Shown: piece after piece, positions 26,330-34,331 of the stretch
Layout of the letters: the number at the start of each line of letters is the position of its first letter
Numbering within the stretch: the first letter of the stretch is position 1
Assembly (NCBI GenBank): GCA_001920875.1
Contig: MNKP01000027.1
Location: forward strand, 1-35,974
From: Acidobacteria bacterium 13_1_20CM_2_55_15
Lineage (GTDB): Bacteria; Acidobacteriota; Terriglobia; 20CM-2-55-15
Reading direction: 5' to 3'
Length of the DNA stretch: 35,974 nucleotides
Translations under genes and position numbers: made by a program
Notes under the pieces: generated by a model
What the model saw: the letters and a program-made list of their open reading frames with translations, nothing else
What the model was told of the DNA's origin: nothing
Databases searched by the model: none

Positions 26330-28322
26330 TTTCGGGACGCCTTCTAAGAATAGTCTTTTTATTGGGCAGTAGCGCTATCAACGTTCCCGCGACCAGTACG
26401 ATCCCGCCGATCCACACCCACATCGTCAGCGGGTTATAGAAAACCTGGATGATCGCTTTCTTGCCGTCACGCGTGCCGCCCTGGAAGACCAGATAGACGT
26501 CATTTTTGGCAGTGGAATAGATCGAGACCTCGGTCGTCGGTTGCTTTTCCTGTCCTGCCTTGTAGAGCCGCTTTTCAGGATAGAGGTTGGCGACCTTCTT
26601 GCCGTACTCGAAGAGGCTGATGGTTGCCTTATCGGATGCGTAATTGGGGGTGTCCTCGATGCCGAGTTTGTCAACCCGCAACGTATATTCGCGGATGGAC
26701 AAGGTGTCGCCGACACCCATCTCGCCTTCGGCATCCGTCGTGAAGGCCTGCCCTGTCCAGCCGATAAACAGGAGGACAAAACCGAAGTGCACAACATAAC
26801 CGCCATAACGCCGCGTGTTCCGGAGCGTCAGATTCACGATCGCCTCGAGGAACGTTTCGCCGGTTCCGGAACTTCGGGCCGCTGCGCCCTTATAGAATTC
26901 GCGAATGATCGTGAGGGTCACGAAGATCGACATCACAATGGACAGCCAGGCGTAAAAGTGCTGGACTCCACGAAAGTAGAGAGCAACTCCGGACGCCAGC
27001 GCAATCACAGCGGGCGACAGGAAATTCCGTTTCAAGCTGTTCGTTGACGCTCTTCGCCACGCCAGCAGTGGTCCAACACCTGTCAAAAACATGAGGAAAA
27101 TCGCGATAGGCACATTTACTTTGTTAAAAAACGGCGGCCCAACCGTGATCTTGGACCCTGTTGCTGCCTCGGAAATAATAGGGAACATCGTTCCCCAAAA
27201 AACCGCGAAGCAGGCGGCAAGCAAAATCAGGTTGTTGAACATGAAGCTGCTTTCTCGGGAGACGATCGATTCCATCTGATTTTCGCTTTTCAGATACGGC
27301 AGCCGATCAAATAGGAGATAAAGCGCTCCCGAAAGAGCAACGATGATGAATGCGCGGAAGTATCCGCCGACCGGCGACTGGGCAAACGCATGGACGGACT
27401 GCACCATGCCGCTGCGTGTCAGCAGAGTTCCGAAAATCGACATGATAAAGGTAAGGATGATCAACACCATATTCCAGACCTTCAGCATGCCTTTCTTTTC
27501 CTGGACCATGACGGAATGCAGAAACGCGGTTCCAATCAGCCAAGGCATCATCGAGGCGTTCTCAACCGGATCCCATGCCCAGAAGCCGCCCCAACCCAGT
27601 TCGTGGTATGCCCATTTACCGCCAAGCATGATTCCGATACTCAGAAACATCCACGCGACCATCGTCCAGCGGCGCGTCGTACGAATCCATGTATCGCCAA
27701 GCTGCTTGGTAATCATGGCGGCGATGGCGAATGCAAAGGGAACCGCAAAGCCGACAAAACCGAGATACAGCATCGGCGGATGAATCACCATATAGGGGTC
27801 TTGCAGCAGGGGATTCAGACCATTCCCGTCGTGGGGCACGAACGGCAACGGCGATGCGTCGCTTTGCAGGAACACCGTCTGGTTGAAGGGGTTCACGATG
27901 AACAAATGCATCGAGGTGAAGAAGAACGACGTCCCCATCAGCACGGCAACGACGTACGGCATCATCGCGCTGTGTTTTCGCCAATTCTGAACAATGACCA
28001 GCGCCGAATAGGCCGTGAGCAGCCACCCCCAGAACAACAACGATCCTTCCTGCCCGCCCCAGATCGAGCTGACCTTGAAATATATCGGCAAGTCGCGATT
28101 GGAATGCGCCGCGATGTACTTGATCGAGAAATCACTGACGGCGAACAGATACCCGAGGCAAGCGATCGCCGACGTGATGCACACAAACGTGCCGAGCGCG
28201 GCATTCCGGCCGCTGGCGATCAGGTTGTCGTGTTTGAGACGAATTCCAAGCAGGGAGGCAACGATCGAATACGCCGTCACCACCCATGCGAGGGCCAAGG
28301 CGAACTGGCCGATTTGTGCCAT
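26286..28322 (-). CDS. ccmF: heme lyase CcmF/NrfE family
   Basis: SSIWGGQEGSLLFWGWLLTAYSALV; HPPMLYLGFVGFAVPFAFAIAAMI; WAYHELGWGGFWAWDPVENASMMPWLIGTAFLHS. Confidence 0.97.
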   Translation of the reverse strand: MAQIGQFALALAWVVTAYSIVASLLGIRLKHDNLIASGRNAALGTFVCITSAIACLGYLFAVSDFSIKYIAAHSNRDLPIYFKVSSIWGGQEGSLLFWGWLLTAYSALVIVQNWRKHSAMMPYVVAVLMGTSFFFTSMHLFIVNPFNQTVFLQSDASPLPFVPHDGNGLNPLLQDPYMVIHPPMLYLGFVGFAVPFAFAIAAMITKQLGDTWIRTTRRWTMVAWMFLSIGIMLGGKWAYHELGWGGFWAWDPVENASMMPWLIGTAFLHSVMVQEKKGMLKVWNMVLIILTFIMSIFGTLLTRSGMVQSVHAFAQSPVGGYFRAFIIVALSGALYLLFDRLPYLKSENQMESIVSRESSFMFNNLILLAACFAVFWGTMFPIISEAATGSKITVGPPFFNKVNVPIAIFLMFLTGVGPLLAWRRASTNSLKRNFLSPAVIALASGVALYFRGVQHFYAWLSIVMSIFVTLTIIREFYKGAAARSSGTGETFLEAIVNLTLRNTRRYGGYVVHFGFVLLFIGWTGQAFTTDAEGEMGVGDTLSIREYTLRVDKLGIEDTPNYASDKATISLFEYGKKVANLYPEKRLYKAGQEKQPTTEVSIYSTAKNDVYLVFQGGTRDGKKAIIQVFYNPLTMWVWIGGIVLVAGTLIALLPNKKTILRRRPEIESKEERKEVEEKV

Positions 28323-28323
28323 G

Positions 28324-28758
28324 TCAGTCGCTCTTTCTCACGCCGGCTGCGGACTCTTTCTCATACTTCGACGCGCACTTGGCCTGCATCTTGTTCGCGA
28401 CGAACACTCCATCACGGCCAAGCTGGCCTTCGACCACAGCCTGCGCGCGGTCAACGAATGTATCTGGAGGGGCATCGTTGCCCACGTATTTTACGGTGAG
28501 GGTTTCCACTTGTTTCGTCTTCTCGTCCTGCTGGCTGATCATGAAATTAATGCTCTTGCCTTCGCGCTGGATGGATCCGGGCACCACGTCGCCGGCGACC
28601 TTCAGCCGGCGAGTGTAGGCCTGATCCTTTGACGCGTAGAGCTCCGAGACCGTCTGGTAATACGCATTACCTTCTTTGAATCCCGAGTATGCGAGGTAGG
28701 CGAGTGTGAGAATGATCACAACCGAACCAGCGACAAACTTAAGCTGTTTGCGTTTCAT
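28324..28758 (-). CDS. ccmE: heme chaperone CcmE
   Basis: KFVAGSVVIILTLAYLAYSGFKEGNAYYQTVSEL...RLKVAGDVVPGSIQREGKSINFMIS...VVEGQLGRDGVFVANKMQAKCASKYE. Confidence 0.93.
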   Translation of the reverse strand: MKRKQLKFVAGSVVIILTLAYLAYSGFKEGNAYYQTVSELYASKDQAYTRRLKVAGDVVPGSIQREGKSINFMISQQDEKTKQVETLTVKYVGNDAPPDTFVDRAQAVVEGQLGRDGVFVANKMQAKCASKYEKESAAGVRKSD

Positions 28759-28831
28759 GGATTTACCCCTTCAAAGTACCAAATATTATAGCACGACCAA
28801 ATTGTAGGAAGGCTATTTGAGCACAGCAAAC

Positions 28832-28923
28832 GGAAATAGCCAGAAAAAAGCACAAAAATCACGAGAAATGATTCCCAATTCATTCGACATCTTGTGTTCT
28901 TGCGCCTTTTGGTGGCCATTTCT
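28832..28923. repeat. imperfect inverted repeat GGAAATAGCCAGAAAAAAGCACAAAAATCAC / GTGTTCTTGCGCCTTTTGGTGGCCATTTCT
   Basis: Arms at 28832-28864 and 28888-28923 are imperfect reverse complements; one arm-like copy also at ~2525-2556 (ggaatagccgcaaaaaggcacaagaaatcac). Confidence 0.5.
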
Positions 28924-28972
28924 CTTCGCTCGACGAACGCCGTAGTACACTGGTTTGGTGAAGCGTTATCCA

Positions 28973-30055
28973 ATGTTCGATCCGCCGGAGTACGTGAATT
29001 GGAAGCCCGATCCCGGCATTATCGCGGAGTTCGAACAGACGCTGACGCGTGATTCTCAACGCGCCTCCATTATCTCAGAGTTAACCGAAAAGCAGCTTCT
29101 CGATATGTATGCCGGCCTGCTTCGCTTTCGGCTTCACGACATCACATTGCGCCGGTGGGTGAAACAGGGCGTCATCGCAAAAGCGTGGCTGGCAACCGGC
29201 GAAGAAGCAGTAACCATTGGCAATGTTCACGGTCTCGATCGCGCGATCGACAAGGTCGGACCGATGATTCGGAACGCCGGTGCATGCCATGAAATGGGGA
29301 TCTCGGTCGCCGATATGTTCCGTGAATACCTGGCAACCGCGGATTCTCCCAGTAAAGGCAAAGACCTGCATGTCGGCAGTACGACCAACGGCGTAATTGC
29401 TCCGGCCAGTCAAGTTGGAGCATTAACCCCGGTATTCGCAGGCATGGCTCTCGCCATCAAAAAGCGTGGAGAGAAAGCCGTTGTTCTTACATGGGTCGGA
29501 GATGGCGCGACAAAGACTACGGCTTTCCACGAAGGTATGAATCTGGCGGCTGTGCTTCACGTCCCCGCAATTTACGTTTTGCAAAATAACCAGATCGCGC
29601 TGGGGACCCGATTCGAGCAACATCAAGCGGGACCATTCACTGCCTGGGCGAAGGCTTATGGCGTCACCGGCCTGTCATGCGCCGGAAATAATGTTCTAGA
29701 CACGTACGCGGCAACAAAACTGGCGGCTCAACTCGCACGAACCGGGCATGGCCCCGTTATCATTTTTGCGGAGACTTTTCGAATGGGCGGCCACGTCACG
29801 CATGACGAAATTGACGCACGGCAGATTATTTCCAAAGCGATGTTCGAATACTGGGGCAAACGCGACCCGATCGGAATGTATGAATCTTACCTGGAGCGTC
29901 ACGGAGTTCCAAAAACCAATCTCGAGCAAGCTGAAGCGAAGGTCATTGAAGAGATCGCCAGGGCAGAGAAAGAGGCGCTCGAGAGCCGCGACAGAAAGAT
30001 GCCGGAACCGGAGACGGCTATTGAGGGAGTTTACGCCGGGCAGGACTCGGAGTGA
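28973..30055 (+). CDS. thiamine-diphosphate-dependent 2-oxoacid/acetoin dehydrogenase E1 alpha subunit
   Basis: MYAGLLRFRLHDITLRRWVKQGVIAKAWLATGEEAVTIG; VLTWVGDGATKTTAFHEGMNLAAVLHVPAIYVLQNNQIALGT (GDG..N ThDP motif). GTG 28955 is an alternative start. Confidence 0.88.
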   Translation: MFDPPEYVNWKPDPGIIAEFEQTLTRDSQRASIISELTEKQLLDMYAGLLRFRLHDITLRRWVKQGVIAKAWLATGEEAVTIGNVHGLDRAIDKVGPMIRNAGACHEMGISVADMFREYLATADSPSKGKDLHVGSTTNGVIAPASQVGALTPVFAGMALAIKKRGEKAVVLTWVGDGATKTTAFHEGMNLAAVLHVPAIYVLQNNQIALGTRFEQHQAGPFTAWAKAYGVTGLSCAGNNVLDTYAATKLAAQLARTGHGPVIIFAETFRMGGHVTHDEIDARQIISKAMFEYWGKRDPIGMYESYLERHGVPKTNLEQAEAKVIEEIARAEKEALESRDRKMPEPETAIEGVYAGQDSE

Positions 30056-30446
30056 GAAGAAACATCGACAAGACCAAGGCGGCCGAAAGCAAACAGTATT
30101 CGCAAAATGCCTTCAATATAAACGCCTGAATTCCGACCAGGAGAGACGAAATCACCAAAGCCGCGCCGGCAAGATAGAAGATCAATCCGGTTAGCCCGTG
30201 CGATGGATATTGGGGGTCTTCGAAGACTTTGAACGCCGCCAGACTGAACATCACGATATAAAAACCAACTCCAAACCAGGAAATCGGGATCCCTACGATT
30301 TCAGAATACCTGCTCGTCAGGACATCCGTGCAGCCGCGAGTCACATGGCAGGGAATCGGGCCCGCATTTCTCTTGATGGAAAGGTAGAGCGCGTCGACCA
30401 TTCCGATAAACGCGAGAATGGCGATTACCGCGAATCGCGCTTTCAT
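30018..30446 (-). CDS. vitamin K epoxide reductase (VKOR) family protein
   Basis: VDALYLSIKRNAGPIPCHVTRGCTDVLTSRYSEIVGIPISWFGVGFYIVMF; AFILKAFCEYCLLSAAL (CxxC). Confidence 0.9.
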   Translation of the reverse strand: MKARFAVIAILAFIGMVDALYLSIKRNAGPIPCHVTRGCTDVLTSRYSEIVGIPISWFGVGFYIVMFSLAAFKVFEDPQYPSHGLTGLIFYLAGAALVISSLLVGIQAFILKAFCEYCLLSAALVLSMFLLTPSPARRKLPQ

Positions 30447-31090
30447 TTGGGAAGGTGCGCGTCGATGACTTGAACGAAATCTTCCATGCTCAATTTGATG
30501 TGAACGCGTTCGCCGTTGATAAAGAATGTGGGAACCGCATCAACCTTCGCGTTCTGACCCTGCTCGACGTCTCGAAGTATTCGGTCCTGCAATTGAGGGG
30601 AGCGTAGACCTTGCATGAATTTGTTGCTGTCAAGACCCATCTGGCTCGCTAAGGCGACGAATATCGGCTCCGCATTCGGACTATCGGACCATTCTCGCTG
30701 ATGGTCGAACAGCGCGTCGTGCATCTCCCAGTAACGGCCTTGTTCGCCCGCAGCCTCTGCTGCTTTGGACGCCAGCATCGAATTCGGGTGAATAGTGACG
30801 AGCGGAAAATGATGGAACTCGAGCCGGAGCTGTTGCGGATACCGGTTCAGGATTTCCTTCACCAGCGGGTGGTACGCTCCACAGCTCGGACATTGGTAAT
30901 CCCCGAACTCCACCAGCGTCAACGCGGCCTTCTCGGGGCCACGAATATGCCCGCCATCCTTAATGTCTGCGCGGGTCGCCGCGGCGGTTTCTTCCGGCTG
31001 ATCGGGTTGACGGCTCAAGTAAACCGCAGCGCCGGCAGCCAGGGCTACAGCCAGGACGATCACAATTAAGGGCTTCAAGGCTTTTGGCAT
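30443..31090 (-). CDS. DsbA-like membrane-anchored thiol-disulfide oxidoreductase
   Basis: MPKALKPLIVIVLAVALAAGAAVYLSRQ...VEFGDYQCPSCGAYHPLVKEILNRYPQQLRLEFHHFPLVTIHPNSMLASKAAEAAGEQGRYWEMHDALF. Confidence 0.92.
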   Translation of the reverse strand: MPKALKPLIVIVLAVALAAGAAVYLSRQPDQPEETAAATRADIKDGGHIRGPEKAALTLVEFGDYQCPSCGAYHPLVKEILNRYPQQLRLEFHHFPLVTIHPNSMLASKAAEAAGEQGRYWEMHDALFDHQREWSDSPNAEPIFVALASQMGLDSNKFMQGLRSPQLQDRILRDVEQGQNAKVDAVPTFFINGERVHIKLSMEDFVQVIDAHLPK

Positions 31091-31131
31091 GATGTCATAG
31101 TAACAGCCTCGAATTTTTTTGTAAAAATATC

Positions 31132-31159
31132 TTGCAATGGTTATGCCACGAAGTAAAAA
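31132..31159 (+). promoter_or_regulatory. possible sigma70 promoter for the 31166-31363 RNA
   Basis: TTGCAA (31132-31137), 16-nt spacer, TAAAAA (31154-31159); predicted start ~31166 coincides with the first hairpin. Confidence 0.4.
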
Positions 31160-31165
31160 TCGCGT

Positions 31166-31363
31166 CGTCTCGAATCGAGACAAATTTCCTAGTGGAAGTC
31201 GGCTACTCCAGCCAGGGACCGTAGTTGACCACAGCCGGTGGCAGGAAGCTCGCCCTGGGGATGGATCCCAAACGGACAGGATGTCGGTTGTCGCGGCACC
31301 GAATGGTGGTGACGAAGGAGACTAGGGAACGGCCCTTGGGGCGGAGGAGCCCCAGGGGCTTTC
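31166..31363 (+). ncRNA. candidate structured RNA (leader or independent sRNA), family not recognised
   Basis: GUCUCGAAUCGAGAC hairpin (31167-31181); closing helix UUUCCUAGU (31185-31193) / ACUAGGGAA (31321-31329); CCAGGG/CCCUGG; GUCGC.GCACC-gaau-GGUG.GUGAC stem; terminal GC-rich terminator. Confidence 0.6.
31332..31363 (+). terminator. intrinsic terminator
   Basis: GCCCTTGGGGC-GGAGGA-GCCCCAGGGGC (11 bp including one G-U), then TTT. Confidence 0.75.
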
Positions 31364-31440
31364 AATTGACAATTGATTATTGAACATTGACAAATTTTTT
31401 GGGGAAATTGTCATTGTTCACTGTTCAATTGTCATTTGTC
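31363..31440. repeat. AT-rich imperfect hairpin upstream of queF
   Basis: GACAATTGA (31368-31376)/TCAATTGTC (31425-31433) and TGAACATTGACAAATTT (31381-31397)/AAATTGTCATTGTTCA (31405-31420). Confidence 0.6.
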
Positions 31441-31461
31441 GTTTTTGTTTATACTGAGTCG

Positions 31462-31866
31462 ATGCCCGAGTATACCGAACAGCATGCCAAATCCGGCATC
31501 GATGTTGAACTGCCCGGTATCGAATGCTGGCCGAATCAATTTTCCGGTTACGAAATCACGATCGCCGCGCCCGAATTCACTTCGATCTGTCCGAAGACCG
31601 GCTTGCCGGATTTCGGCACGATCACGGTTCGCTACCGTCCGGATAAACTTTGCCTCGAATTGAAATCGTTGAAGGGATACTTCCTGGCTTACCGGAATCT
31701 CGGCATTTTTTACGAGAATGCGGTGAATCGGATACTTCGGGATATCGTCAAGACATGCCAACCGTTGTCGGTCAAGGTGACGGGCGAGTTCAACACGCGG
31801 GGCGGAATAAAGTCCCTTATCGAGGCCGAGTACCCCACGCCTTCCATTCCCTCTTCAAATCGGTGA
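31462..31866 (+). CDS. queF: NADPH-dependent 7-cyano-7-deazaguanine reductase QueF
   Basis: MPEYTEQHAKSGIDVELPGIECWPNQFSGYEITIAAPEFTSICPKTGLPDFGTITVRYRPDKLCLELKSLKGYFLAYRNLGIFYENAVNRILRD. Confidence 0.95.
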   Translation: MPEYTEQHAKSGIDVELPGIECWPNQFSGYEITIAAPEFTSICPKTGLPDFGTITVRYRPDKLCLELKSLKGYFLAYRNLGIFYENAVNRILRDIVKTCQPLSVKVTGEFNTRGGIKSLIEAEYPTPSIPSSNR

Positions 31867-32290
31867 CATCGCGCTCATCGAGCAGGTATTCCCAAAAGAA
31901 AGCGTAGAAGTCCAATGGCGTCCGATCCGTCTCGAGAACCAGTTTTTCTATTTCCGCTTTCGTCCCTCCGAATGTTTGAGCGGCGGATTCAGCTTTCAGA
32001 TTGAAGCTTTCAACGTCGAGTTCCGCTTTGACCATCTCATCGCCTAGTGCGCGATAGAGATGAGTTTCCAGACGCGCCATGAGCTTCTTCATCACGGCAG
32101 CACGCATGATCGAATCGAATTTTGCTGCATCCATCCATTCGACGGGCACGTGATCCCGCTTACGGTGGTTGATCAAAGGCCAGAGCCGGCTGACGTCCAG
32201 ATTCAAGAAGCCGACGGGATTGCCATCAACCTCCACAACGACCCGTAGTTCCGACGGCAACGTTTCTTTTTTGGCATTGGTTTGCGACAT
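31817..32290 (-). CDS. conserved-looking hypothetical protein
   Basis: 157-aa ORF MSQTNAKKETLPSELRVVVEVDGNPVGFLNLDVSRLWPLINHRKRDHVPVEW...; 3' end overlaps queF convergently. Confidence 0.6.
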   Translation of the reverse strand: MSQTNAKKETLPSELRVVVEVDGNPVGFLNLDVSRLWPLINHRKRDHVPVEWMDAAKFDSIMRAAVMKKLMARLETHLYRALGDEMVKAELDVESFNLKAESAAQTFGGTKAEIEKLVLETDRTPLDFYAFFWEYLLDERDVTDLKREWKAWGTRPR

Positions 32291-32314
32291 AGGTTTCTCC
32301 CGAACTTTGCGGCG

Positions 32315-32341
32315 ACTCCCCTCCTAACTTAGGAGGGGAGT
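32315..32341. terminator. perfect palindromic hairpin ACTCCCCTCCTAA-c-TTAGGAGGGGAGT
   Basis: 13-bp arms; located just past the stop of the minus-strand transketolase gene; arm resembles the CCCCTCCT ends of the 22361/26100 elements. Confidence 0.55.
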
Positions 32342-32348
32342 TGTGCCG

Positions 32349-34184
32349 CTACAGTGAACTTCTCACGGCTTCCACAATACGGTTCGCGCTGATACCGTAT
32401 TTTTCCAGCAAGGCATCGGGCGGACCGGAATGTGGAATCTCGCGAACGGCCAGTTTCACAACTTTGGCCTGGTTTCCCACTGCATTCAGTACAGCGTCGC
32501 CAAGCCCGCCTTCTTCATAATGATCTTCGACAACGACGATGCGGCCTCCGGTTTCTTTCGCCGCCCTCAAAATGCTTTGCGCGTCGATCGGTTTCACCGA
32601 GTACGCATCGATGACGCGAATGGGCGTGCCGCCGGAGTCCAATCTCGAAGCGGCCTTGAGTGCTTCATGGAGCGTGATTCCAGCCGCAACCACCGTTGCG
32701 CGGTCATGGGGCGACTGACGGAGAACCTTCGATCCACCAATCGGGAACCTTTCATCGTTTGCGTACAACACGGGCGTTTTCGGCCGCGTCGTACGGATAT
32801 AGCAAATTCCGCGATGCCGTGCCGCTTCCACGACAAGCTGCTCGGCCGCTACGGCGTCCGACGGATACAAGATGACCGATCCCGGAACCGCGCGAAACAT
32901 CGCCAAATCTTCCAGACCCATTTGCGAAGGGCCATCTTCTCCGATCGAAACGCCGGCGTGCGATCCGCAAAACTTCACGTTGGATTGCGAAATGCCGGCC
33001 ATTCGAATCTGGTCATAAGCACGTGTCAGGAAACACGCAAACGTCGAAACAAACGGAATCTTTCCGCGTGCCGCTAGTCCCATCGCGACGCCAACCATGT
33101 TCTGCTCGGCAATAAACATTTCCCAAAATCGTTCGGGATGCGCCTTGAACAGCTTTTCGGAGTACGTGGAATTCTTTGTATCACCATCCAAAGCCACAAT
33201 GCGGGGGTCTTTCTCCGCGACTTTCACCAGCGCATCCCCATATGCTTCACGCGTTGCCACGGACGCTCCCGGTTTTCGGCTAATGTCGATTTGTATCGTG
33301 CCTTCGTTTCGTGGACGAGAAGGGCCGCCGGTTCGGGGATTGGGTTTGAATTCGTTCGGGCCAAGCGGATTTGAAAGCTCTTCAAGAGCCCTGGGAAGAT
33401 CCTGTTTGGGAATGGGCTTGCCGTGCCAGCCATCAAGATTTTCCAACATCGACACGCCTTTGCCCTTGAAAGTCTTCGCCACGACGACGCGGGGTTGAGA
33501 ACCGCCATCGCGGCGGCACCGTTCGAAGCCGTCGACGATCTCCGCATAATTGTGGCCGTCGACAATTGTGGCGAACCAGCCGAAAGCTCGAAATTTGTTC
33601 GCGAAGCGATTCACTTCGAAGTGATCCATCGTGCGCTGGCTCTGTCCCAAACCGTTCGCATCGACGATGGCGTACAGATTCGCTGCTTTGTAGTAGCTTG
33701 CCAGGGCGGCCGCTTCCCACACCGAGCCCTCCGCGCATTCGCCATCGCCGAGGAGCACGTACGTGTTGTAAGGGATGTCGTCCATATGGGCCGCCAGCGC
33801 ATTACCCAAACCCACCGAAAGTCCCTGGCCGAGTGAACCCGTTGCCACATCGACCCAGGGCATTCTGGGCGTCGGGTGGCCTTCGAGATTGCTATCAAGC
33901 TGGCGGAGGGTGAGGACGTCCTTTTCATCAATGAGGCCGGCTTCAGCATACGCCGCCCACAGCAATGGAGCGGCATGTCCCTTTGACAAAACGAACCGGT
34001 CGTTCGCTGGATTTCGGGGATCTTTGGGATCAAAGCGCATCTCGTTGAAAAAGACCACCGACATCAGATCTGCCGCAGATAGGCACGATGATGGATGGCC
34101 GGAACCCGCTTCAGTCGTGGCTTTCAGCGAATGAATCCGCAGCTGCCTGCCTTTTTCTTTAAGCGTGTCGATCGATGTGGGCAT
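32349..34184 (-). CDS. tkt: transketolase
   Basis: [97 protein letters not shown]-type motif ([21 protein letters not shown]). Confidence 0.96.
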   Translation of the reverse strand: [611 protein letters not shown]

Positions 34185-34226
34185 TTGTTTTATTTTATAC
34201 CGGCGTTTCGACTCGCCGCTTCTTTA

Positions 34227-34331
34227 AGTCCCGCTCTGGATCACGTTGACTCCACCTTGAGGCTGCGCGCTATCGCGCTTGCGCTGCGCGGGGACGGCTC
34301 CGTGGAGTCGACATTAGTCCTTAGCGGGACT
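34227..34331. repeat. large nested palindromic element inside the 3' end of the FAH-family gene
   Basis: Outer arms AGTCCCGCT (34227-34235)/AGCGGGACT (34323-34331); inner arms GTTGACTCCAC (34245-34255)/GTGGAGTCGAC (34302-34312). Confidence 0.65.

Noticed and set aside
27390-28499. 369-aa + strand ORF
   Set aside because: Lies opposite ccmF/ccmE, both clearly recognised; composition (His/Arg/Gln-rich) is typical of a shadow ORF.
31166-31363. preQ1 riboswitch for queF
   Set aside because: Genomic position is suggestive, but I could not match the known preQ1 class layouts; kept only as an unidentified RNA.
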